A stretch of 5,055 nt of DNA from NCBI GenBank assembly GCA_913045265.1, contig CAJWQX010000099.1, positions 1-5,055 of the forward strand. Reading direction: 5' to 3'. This document shows positions 1 through 5,055 of this stretch, in pieces. A program made the translations under genes and the position numbers. How positions within the stretch are numbered: the first letter of the stretch is position 1; each line of letters opens with the position of its first letter. The stretch is from UBA11889 sp002313255 (GTDB lineage Bacteria; Pseudomonadota; Gammaproteobacteria; Pseudomonadales; Azotimanducaceae). Under the pieces are notes generated by a model. The model saw nothing but the letters and a program-made list of their open reading frames with translations, was not told the origin of the DNA and searched no databases.

Positions 1-151
1 GGTCGACCTTGTCGGCTTGTGTTGCGTCGCGTACGCATGCCCTAACGGTATAACCCTGTGCGGCGAGATCCTGGACGATCCAAGAACCGATGTAGCCGCT
101 TGACCCAGTGACCGCGATTGGGCCGTCCGCGGCAGTGACTGCTTCCCCCAT
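1..151 (-). CDS. NAD(P)-dependent extended-SDR reductase/epimerase, N-terminal part (runs off left edge)
   Basis: This is the first 50 codons of a minus-strand gene that continues beyond position 1. Residues 12-22 (IAVTGSSGYIG) form the first beta strand and the glycine-rich TGxxGxxG dinucleotide-binding loop of the extended short-chain dehydrogenase/reductase (NAD-dependent epimerase/dehydratase) fold. A helix follows (SWIVQDLAAQGY), then VRACVRD, where the arginines at the end of strand 2 are typical of NADP-preferring dihydroflavonol-4-reductase-like and 3-beta-HSD-like members. The ATG at 151 is supported by a good Shine-Dalgarno sequence (AAGGA, 7 nt upstream). The expected full-length product is a cytosolic oxidoreductase of roughly 300-350 residues, but the substrate cannot be told from this part. 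It is transcribed divergently from the symporter at 531. The family is seen directly; DFR-like rather than sugar epimerase is inference from the VRACVRD pattern. Confidence 0.85.
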   Translation of the reverse strand, partial: MGEAVTAADGPIAVTGSSGYIGSWIVQDLAAQGYTVRACVRDATQADKVD

Positions 152-530
152 GTTTGTATCCTTCCCGAAATACCACGCGAACTATGGAGTACCTTACATA
201 TCAGGCACGGGGTCAACCGTTATTTTTTTGTTTCGTTGCCCATGCGTGCCACACGAAACGTCGATCTTAAGGATGAACAATCTTGCGGCCTCGAGCGTCG
301 TCGGTTTTTGTCTGGCCCGTAGGGAAGACGAATCGATCTGGATCAGGATTGTGGACCATCGGATGTTCTCGTAACATATTCTGCGAATTGTTGTTAACTA
401 ACTGTTATATAAGAAGTTTATATATATTTCCTTAAAGAAATAATTCCTTTCTAGTGTTGTTCCTCCTAATATGACAAAGCGGGACACGTGGGAACCGTAG
501 TTTCTTAACAATGAAGACGACGGTTAACAC
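152..530. promoter_or_regulatory. Divergent intergenic region with AT-rich block
   Basis: These 379 bases separate two divergent genes and must hold the promoters of both. The left half is of ordinary composition and includes a run of seven T near 221-229. The right part, about 375-455, is strongly AT-rich with stacked TATATA-like words (406-411, 419-424, AATAAT at 439-444) and TTGTT words at 388-396. I could not pair a -35 and a -10 at 16-18 bp spacing convincingly, so no promoter is placed. The small open frames here show no family resemblance and no ribosome-binding site. A seven-codon frame (MKTTVNT) starts at 511, and its TGA at 532-534 overlaps the symporter ATG; it lacks a Shine-Dalgarno sequence. 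The region is called regulatory only because of its position. Confidence 0.4.
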
Positions 531-2030
531 ATGAAGTCCGAAAAACTTTCTTTCAATTTTAAGTTTGCTTACGGGATCGGCCAAGCGGGTGAGGGTTGTT
601 TTGGACAAGGCCTCGGCTTTTTCCTGCTCTTTTATTACAGCCAAATTCTCGGGATGAGTCCCGGTCTCGCTGGATCGGCCATTGGTATCGCTGTGATGGT
701 CGATGCCGCTTCCGATGTTTTTGCCGGATCCATTTCTGACCACTGGCGGTCCAATAATGGTCGACGACATCCCTTTATGTACGCGTCGTTCGTGCCGCTG
801 TCGGTATGTTTCTTCTTACTGTTTTTCCCTCTTGTTAGTTCTGAATGGGCCCTTTTTGTCTGGTTGGCAGTGTTTACCAACGTCGCCCGGACCATGATGT
901 CGTTGTATCACGTGCCGCACATCGCGCTTGGAGCAGAAATTACCGAAGATATTGCGGATCGTACGGCGTTGGTCGCGTACCGCCAGTTCTTTGCCAACAT
1001 TGGCGGCCTGTTTGCGCTACTCGCATTTTTTCTCGTGTTCTCGCCCTTGATGGGCGACAAGGTCGGTCGTTTCAACGTTGCGGCGTATACCCCGTGGGCG
1101 CTTGTTACCGCGATCGTGATGGGTGGTACCATTTTCTGGAGCGCTTGGGGCACGCGGTCGATCATTCCCCATCTACCCAAGGTACCCGACCAATTGCGTG
1201 CATCGGTGGCTCAGGTATTTGTGCGGATGGCGGCAGACTTCATGGAAGTCGCTAAGAATCGGAACTTCCGCTTCCTGTTCACGGGCGTACTCGTCGTATT
1301 CGTCATGGTTGGGGTCACGACGACCCTCGACATCTATATGTTCACGTACTTTTGGGAGCTCGACGACTCGATCATACTTCCCGTGTTGATCGCATATGCG
1401 ATCGGCAATGCTCTCGGCACCACGATCTGTGTGCCCTTATTCGCTTGGTGGGGCAAGAAAGCGTGTTTGATCATGGGGGGGTTGTCCTGGGCATTCTTCC
1501 AGACGCTTCCCGTCGTCCTTCGCTTGATTGGCTGGTTTCCCGAGAATGACGACACCATCTCGTTCGCGGGATTTGAGACGAACACCATCTTGCCGCTCCT
1601 CGTTGCGGTCAAGGTGATTCAAGGTTTTGCAACGGCGCAGGCCAATGTTGGATATGGTTCGATGATGGCGGACGTGTGTGACGAGCACGAGTACCAAACG
1701 GGTCGGCGTCAGGAAGGTGCATATTTCGCCGCCGTGGCCTTCTCGGCGAAAGCAACCAGCGGACTCGGGACCGTTATCGCCGGCTGGGCCCTGCAAATAA
1801 TCAAATGGCCGGTCGGACCCCACATCCGAACCGCGGCCGATGTCCCTCCAGAAACGCTCATGAACATGGGGCTCGTTTACGGCCCTATTATCGCCTCACT
1901 TGGCTTCATCTCGGTCATCTTCTACACACAATATCGGCTGACAGCTGAACGGCATGCGGAGATGTTGGTGGAATTGACGGAACGCCGAAAAATCGGCGGT
2001 GATGGCGCAACACGCTATGCCGTCGATTGA
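531..2030 (+). CDS. GPH-family (MelB-like) sugar:cation symporter, MFS superfamily
   Basis: A 499-residue inner-membrane transporter of the glycoside-pentoside-hexuronide:cation symporter family, expected to import a glycoside or sugar with H+ or Na+. About 12 membrane segments are visible, near residues 22-40, 46-66, 82-100, 105-125, 150-170, 187-205, 246-265, 281-300, 310-330, 350-370, 396-420 and 445-465. Helix 2 carries VDAASDVFAG, whose D58 and D62 match the MelB cation-site pair D55/D59. Between helices 10 and 11 lies the family signature ADVCDEHEYQTGRRQEGAYF (380-399), followed by K407 at the position of MelB K377. The length is normal for the family. The ATG at 531 fits the usual N-terminus (KLSFNFKFAYGIGQ), although the upstream Shine-Dalgarno is weak. 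It is convergent with the GH32 gene and divergent from the SDR gene. The substrate is unknown; a fructoside is possible from the GH32 neighbour, but this is inference. No frameshift or missing segment is seen. Confidence 0.93.
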   Translation: MKSEKLSFNFKFAYGIGQAGEGCFGQGLGFFLLFYYSQILGMSPGLAGSAIGIAVMVDAASDVFAGSISDHWRSNNGRRHPFMYASFVPLSVCFFLLFFPLVSSEWALFVWLAVFTNVARTMMSLYHVPHIALGAEITEDIADRTALVAYRQFFANIGGLFALLAFFLVFSPLMGDKVGRFNVAAYTPWALVTAIVMGGTIFWSAWGTRSIIPHLPKVPDQLRASVAQVFVRMAADFMEVAKNRNFRFLFTGVLVVFVMVGVTTTLDIYMFTYFWELDDSIILPVLIAYAIGNALGTTICVPLFAWWGKKACLIMGGLSWAFFQTLPVVLRLIGWFPENDDTISFAGFETNTILPLLVAVKVIQGFATAQANVGYGSMMADVCDEHEYQTGRRQEGAYFAAVAFSAKATSGLGTVIAGWALQIIKWPVGPHIRTAADVPPETLMNMGLVYGPIIASLGFISVIFYTQYRLTAERHAEMLVELTERRKIGGDGATRYAVD

Positions 2031-2073
2031 CCTGATTGAACGGGCTGGTTAGTTGGGCATATGCAGTCAGTAG

Positions 2074-2095
2074 TGGCGGAGAGGGAGGATTTCGA
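2074..2095. repeat. Copy of tRNA-Ser 3' end, putative attachment site (distal att)
   Basis: Reads TGGCGGAGAGGGAGG at 2074-2088, identical to the first 15 bases of the tRNA-Ser 3' end (minus strand) at 5001-5015. Over 22 positions (2074-2095 against 5001-5022) 20 match, including the T-loop word TTCGA. The similarity starts exactly at the encoded CCA and stops within the T arm. Nothing resembling a variable arm or anticodon stem follows, so this is not a decayed whole tRNA gene. Its direct orientation relative to the tRNA, and its place on the tRNA's downstream side, fit an att site left by a tyrosine-recombinase element. The repeat is seen; the mechanism is inferred. Confidence 0.65.
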
Positions 2096-2667
2096 CTCAC
2101 AGCCCCCTCACGAAATCCCTTATTTCTTTGCGATTTCGCAATCGTATGAGTGCCAATTTGAGATTAGGGCTGTCACGGTATAGGTCAATATACTTTTGTC
2201 TTAACCCGTAATCAGTACAAACGAAGCGGGCCTTGTTATGCCACTGCCATCGCGCCACGCCGCTGCTCCAACTCGACCCGAATTCCATGAGCCCGCTCTT
2301 CCAACTCATGATGCGTCATACGACCCATGTCGATGCAGCATCAATCGACAAACATCGTCTCGATGGGGGCTGCCGCTAGGCAGGTCGCGAGGGGCGAATA
2401 ACCCATGACGCAGTCTCTAGGAAGGACCCGTGAAACCACGTCTTTCTCTCATTCTAACTAGCAATTTTTGTGAAACTAATCGTCTCAATACACTGAGCGG
2501 AGGTGATCCTCGTAGTGGCGTTATGCTCCTAGAAAACAACTGTCACCTGTGACCGCAGCGACGCGACGCTCGCGGCCTAGACGTCTTGGCGTACTGGCTG
2601 AAGATCCCTGTTAGATTTCCTATCCTCAAATGGTCCAGACACTGGATCAGGATGTTCTGGTATATCG
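2096..2667. other. Long stretch without a convincing gene; eroded island DNA
   Basis: About 570 bases lie between the att-like repeat and the end of the GH32 gene. Both strands are broken by stops. The longest minus-strand frame (2097-2309, 70 codons) matches no family I know and lacks a clear ribosome-binding site. A minus-strand frame starting near 2323 reads MGRMTHHELEERAHGIRVEL and on to a TAA after 30 codons. It has a charged helical look, suggesting a fragment of an older gene. Short palindromes are present: TTGCGA-TT-TCGCAA at 2128-2141, GTCAC-CT-GTGAC at 2542-2553 and CGCGA-CGC-TCGCG at 2562-2574. None has a T-tract or other sign of being a terminator. I see no integrase motif. Confidence 0.4.
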
Positions 2668-4515
2668 CTAGTAAGGATTTGACGGTGATATATGCCAGGA
2701 TTCGAACGCGTTCACCTTGGTCGAGCCATCTTTGGAAAAGATACTGATACCTAAGCTGGCTGATTGTGATGGATAGATTCGTCGCATAACCGCCTGTCGG
2801 CCATTTGCAAAAACTTCTACGACAGACTTGTCAACAAATATCCGGAGCTTCAAACGCTCGTTTGCCTTCAATGAGAAAGGGCCCGCCTCTACGTTTTTGG
2901 GGGTTCCCTCTGGACCAGACTTCCGGGTATCCACCTTCAGCTCGCCCTCGGATGCGTCGTAAGAAATCACCGTTTCTTCCTGACCGTCTGGCGAAACACA
3001 GACCTTGACGCCGTATTCTGATGCGTCCGCACTCTCCATATCGATGGCGAGCTCGAGGCTGTTGCTCCTTACATCATCAATGATCATGTCTTTTCCCGAC
3101 TGTACCTCGAAATCCTCTTGTTTGAAGGGTCTGTATCTAAGGGCCTCGATTTCCTTGGGAACATCCATCCTAAGCTCGCCTTGCTCATCTAGAGACAATA
3201 CCCGTGGCAGACTCATGGTTCCGGACCATCCATGTTCTAAACGCACACCGAATTCACGGAAATCCAGTAGCCATGCCCACATGATTCGGCGACCTTCGCT
3301 ATCTTGCATGCTCTCGGGCGCAAAGAACGTGTTGTCCACCCAACTCATCTGAGCGTGAGACTCAGGATAAAACTGTTCATTCTTCCACTCGCCCAGGTAG
3401 TAACGGCAACCCAGACGGTGGCTAATGCACAGCAGTACATCTTTTTTGCCAAGCTTAAAGAGGTCGGCACAAGATACATCTTCGTCTAGCGACACACCCT
3501 CCACACCATGGGCAAAGAGGTCTCCAACATATTGCCATTCCCCATCCAGGCGATCGGACTTTGCGATTGCGGGGTGCTCGCCACCGAAAATGGCGTAGTA
3601 GGTATCTCCCTCATACCAACCAAACGGATCCCATGACCTGTATTTCCCATGGTGTTGATCGCCTTCTTGGGTTCTAGGAGTGATGGGGTTAGAGTCTAAT
3701 TTCTTCCACTCGTTTAGCTCGTCATCCAGGGCTACTGCCAGTGCGTTTCCTTGATCCACTTGGTGATAGCACATTGTCGGCACTCCATCCTCGTTGATGA
3801 AGCAGTTCCCGCTATACATTCCATCCAGCAGCCCTGTAGGGTGATGGCGCCAATGAAAGAGGTCGGTGCTTGATACGTGCCCCCAATGATCGGATTTCTG
3901 TCCAGATCTCTTATCCTGAAATATATAAAATAGATGATAACGACCCTTCCAGTAGATGGCGCCATTAGGGTCGAAGGGTATTGCAACTCCCTCGGGCATA
4001 ACGAAATGATAGCCGGGTCGTAAACGGTCGCTTAGCAGTTGCTCTCTATGCTCTCGACCAGCCATCGCCGATGTGTCCATTTCCCTTTTGCGTATTCTGG
4101 TTTCCTCGTCCATTGGGAACGTTTCCCAGTCGATTGTTCGGGTGTAAATAAGTCGCCACACCGCATCCAATTCTTTCTTAAGTGTGTAGCCGTAGGTGAT
4201 GCTTCCTTTTGGCGTGTATATCGATACGGGACTGCACGTCGCACTGTCTCCCTCAACGACTATATCGGCCACACTCAGATCGATCTCGATGTCGGCTTTT
4301 GTTTCTCCCACAGTAAACGCAAGGTGGCCTTCTCTTAGGGAGCTTTTGCCGAATCCCTTACTGTCTTTCCAATCTTCCGAATAGGAGTCAATGACTGCAT
4401 CAACGTTGCCGTTGATTCTGGCTGCCACGTGAGCTTGCATTGCCGCCAATACTTCACGTTCACTTGTCAATGTTCTTTTCTCCTTATTCCTTCTTTTCAA
4501 CATCAAGACGTCCAA
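2668..4515 (-). CDS. NTF2/SnoaL-like domain fused to GH32 (beta-fructosidase-like) glycoside hydrolase
   Basis: A 615-residue frame from the first possible start. Residues about 20-130 have the pattern of an NTF2-like (SnoaL/DUF4440) domain: a long helix (EVLAAMQAHVAARINGNVDA), then a GKSSLREGHLAF turn, then beta strands ending in WRLIYTRTID. From about 165 follows a GH32 five-bladed propeller: FDPNGAIYWKGRYHLFY (181-197) with D182 as expected nucleophile, SSTDLFHW (215-222), SWDPFGW (294-300) in place of the usual RDP motif, and DEDVSCADLF (344-353) in place of the usual ECPD acid/base motif. The C-terminal beta-sandwich (about 450-610) ends with VDKSVVEVFANG (561-572), a GH32 hallmark. No signal peptide or anchor is seen, so it is probably cytoplasmic and acts on an imported fructose-containing or related glycoside. 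The start is uncertain: TTG 4515 (AGGA 7 nt upstream), ATG 4503 (weak site) or TTG 4470 (strong AAGGAG, 9 nt upstream, giving MTSEREVLAAM). The GH32 fold is sure; activity is not. Confidence 0.9.
   Translation of the reverse strand: MDVLMLKRRNKEKRTLTSEREVLAAMQAHVAARINGNVDAVIDSYSEDWKDSKGFGKSSLREGHLAFTVGETKADIEIDLSVADIVVEGDSATCSPVSIYTPKGSITYGYTLKKELDAVWRLIYTRTIDWETFPMDEETRIRKREMDTSAMAGREHREQLLSDRLRPGYHFVMPEGVAIPFDPNGAIYWKGRYHLFYIFQDKRSGQKSDHWGHVSSTDLFHWRHHPTGLLDGMYSGNCFINEDGVPTMCYHQVDQGNALAVALDDELNEWKKLDSNPITPRTQEGDQHHGKYRSWDPFGWYEGDTYYAIFGGEHPAIAKSDRLDGEWQYVGDLFAHGVEGVSLDEDVSCADLFKLGKKDVLLCISHRLGCRYYLGEWKNEQFYPESHAQMSWVDNTFFAPESMQDSEGRRIMWAWLLDFREFGVRLEHGWSGTMSLPRVLSLDEQGELRMDVPKEIEALRYRPFKQEDFEVQSGKDMIIDDVRSNSLELAIDMESADASEYGVKVCVSPDGQEETVISYDASEGELKVDTRKSGPEGTPKNVEAGPFSLKANERLKLRIFVDKSVVEVFANGRQAVMRRIYPSQSASLGISIFSKDGSTKVNAFESWHISPSNPY
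4480..4485 (-). promoter_or_regulatory. Strong internal Shine-Dalgarno that may set the GH32 start
   Basis: On the minus strand this reads AAGGAG, with 9 nt before a TTG codon at 4470-4468 (codon 16 of the longest frame). It is the best ribosome-binding match near the start. Starting there would remove the basic KRRNKEKR stretch and begin the protein directly at the NTF2-like helix. The competing starts at 4515 (TTG) and 4503 (ATG) have weaker signals. Confidence 0.4.
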
Positions 4516-4574
4516 TTGATGGTCCTAAGTTGACCTTGCCCCAAGAACTGAACCACTCCTGAGATGGGAAACGT

Positions 4575-4604
4575 AATGTAATGGTTCGATTGGGTGAATT
4601 CCAA
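4575..4604 (-). promoter_or_regulatory. Weak candidate sigma-70 promoter for the GH32 gene
   Basis: On the minus strand TTGGAA (4604-4599) is followed after 18 bp by TACATT (4580-4575). Each hexamer matches its consensus at four of six positions. It sits about 60-90 bases upstream of the candidate GH32 starts, in a segment without a gene. Such matches arise by chance, so this is only a candidate. Confidence 0.2.
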
Positions 4605-4633
4605 ATCCGTCATATCGGTTGGGTAGGGGCGAT

Positions 4634-4970
4634 TTAGTATGGTGCTGGATCCCTGTTCCCAGAGACAAAGAGCCTGGCTGCCTCAGCAAGTTGTTTGGGG
4701 TGCAGTTGAAGAACGGAATCTTGTGGAGATAACCATGAAATCCAGCGACCTTGATCGGTTGAAGTCGGACATTTCGAGATCGGTAGCGCTGACCCAATTC
4801 GTCTTCCAATACAGCTTGTCTAATTCGACGTGCGGCAATCTCAACGCATTAGAGATACGGCTGGCCAGGTTCGATTTTCCGGCCGCAGATACCCCGGTTA
4901 CGTAAATTCTCGCGAAAGGAAAATGTGGTGGTGAATCTGGCGACAGATTTTTCAGGTCTTCATCGTTTGT
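4634..4970 (-). pseudogene. Remnant of a small P-loop kinase (topology-modulation/FlaR-like)
   Basis: The minus-strand frame 4970-4683 contains, from 4910, RIYVTGVSAAGKSNLASRIS, a beta strand with a Walker A motif (GVSAAGKS), then RLPHVELDKLYWKTNWV. The LDxLYWxxxWV pattern after a P-loop is typical of the adenylate-kinase-like topology-modulation (FlaR) proteins, usually around 170-190 residues. The frame has no ATG, GTG or TTG between its upstream stop (4971-4973) and the P-loop. Soon after NWV it loses family likeness, then stops at 4683-4685. A neighbouring frame reads protein-like from 4759 (TDQGRWISWLSPQDSVLQLH onward) to a TAA at 4634-4636, suggesting a frameshift and an internal deletion. 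The gene therefore looks dead: no start, frame broken, far too short. The P-loop and LDKLYW motifs are seen; the family is recalled, and the frame-jump reconstruction is inference. Confidence 0.55.
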
Positions 4971-5000
4971 CTAGATAAAACAACAACTTAACCATGTAAC

Positions 5001-5022
5001 TGGCGGAGAGGGAGGGATTCGA
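5001..5022. repeat. Proximal copy of the att-like direct repeat (inside tRNA-Ser 3' end)
   Basis: This is the tRNA-embedded partner of the repeat at 2074-2095, in direct orientation, with 15 identical leading bases and 20 of 22 matches overall. It covers CCA, G73, the acceptor 3' strand and part of the T arm, the part of tRNA genes commonly used as attB by tyrosine integrases. The tRNA end is intact, as expected when an element restores the gene on integration. Confidence 0.65.
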
Positions 5023-5055
5023 ACCCTCGATACGTTGCCGTATACACACTTTCCA
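5001..5055 (-). tRNA. tRNA-Ser (anticodon GGA), 3' part, cut by the right edge
   Basis: On the minus strand the sequence begins at U33 with the anticodon GGA (5054-5052). It continues through the 3' side of the anticodon stem (GTGTG), a long class II variable arm with a TACG/CGTA stem around a GCAA loop, the T arm GAGGG-TTCGAAT-CCCTC, the acceptor 3' strand CCTCTCC, discriminator G73, and an encoded CCA ending at 5001. The long variable arm and G73 identify serine; GGA reads UCC/UCU codons. The 5' half lies outside the window. The variable arm is very like that of the enterobacterial serW/serX tRNA as I recall it. Its 3' end is duplicated at 2074, suggesting use as an integration site. Confidence 0.95.

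Noticed and set aside
108..374. An 88-codon plus-strand open frame
   Set aside because: It overlaps the start of the SDR gene on the opposite strand and runs into the intergenic region. It has no ribosome-binding site and no recognisable motif.
2031..2073. Search for an intrinsic terminator after the symporter gene
   Set aside because: No GC-rich stem followed by a T-run is present; only the palindrome GCATATGC is seen.
2097..2309. A 70-codon minus-strand open frame next to the att-like repeat, considered as an integrase remnant
   Set aside because: It contains none of the tyrosine recombinase signature residues in a sensible order, matches no family I know, and has no clear start signal.
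2542..2574. Two small hairpins considered as a terminator or operator
   Set aside because: The arms are only 5 bp, there is no T-tract, and they do not sit just after either gene end.
4525..4809. A 94-codon minus-strand open frame upstream of the GH32 gene
   Set aside because: It is out of frame with both protein-like parts of the kinase remnant and shows no family resemblance; it is probably a by-product of the decayed gene.
4639..4905. An 88-codon plus-strand open frame
   Set aside because: It is antisense to the P-loop motif region, which is clearly the meaningful strand.
1..5055. CRISPR array, toxin-antitoxin pair, defence genes or phage genes
   Set aside because: No regularly spaced repeats were seen, and none of the supported coding regions belongs to such systems.

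Overview
The window looks like chromosomal DNA of a gammaproteobacterium, possibly an environmental or marine heterotroph. The clearest clue is the partial tRNA-Ser(GGA) at the right edge: its anticodon loop, long variable arm and T arm read very like the enterobacterial serW/serX type as I remember it. Base composition is near balanced, and the coding regions use bacterial start and ribosome-binding signals. The exact genus cannot be read from this sequence.

Layout, left to right. (1) 1-151, minus strand: the first 50 codons of an NAD(P)-binding extended-SDR reductase/epimerase, running off the left edge. (2) 152-530: a divergent intergenic region whose right part is strongly AT-rich. (3) 531-2030, plus strand: a complete 499-residue GPH-family (MelB-like) sugar:cation symporter. 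(4) 2031-2667: a long stretch without a convincing gene. It contains, at 2074-2095, a copy of the 3' end of the tRNA-Ser gene. (5) 2668-4515, minus strand: an unusual GH32 (beta-fructosidase clan) protein with an NTF2/SnoaL-like domain fused at its N-terminus and with changed catalytic motifs. (6) 4516-4633: its upstream region. (7) 4634-4970, minus strand: the decayed remnant of a small P-loop kinase of the topology-modulation (FlaR-like) type. (8) 5001-5055, minus strand: the 3' part of tRNA-Ser(GGA), including the anticodon.

The main structural observation is that the tRNA 3' end (5001-5022) and the copy at 2074-2095 are direct repeats, 20 of 22 positions identical. They begin exactly at the encoded CCA end, and the DNA between them lies downstream of the tRNA. 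This is the arrangement left by a tRNA-targeting integrative element. The enclosed segment of about 2.9 kb holds the GH32 gene plus eroded DNA but no recognisable integrase. It is best read as a small, immobilised or decayed island that kept one intact cargo gene.

Functionally, the GPH symporter (outside the repeats) and the signal-peptide-less GH32 protein (inside them) could form an import-then-cleave pair for a fructoside or similar glycoside. They are convergently oriented and not in one operon, so that link is inference. I found no CRISPR array, complete IS element or phage gene.
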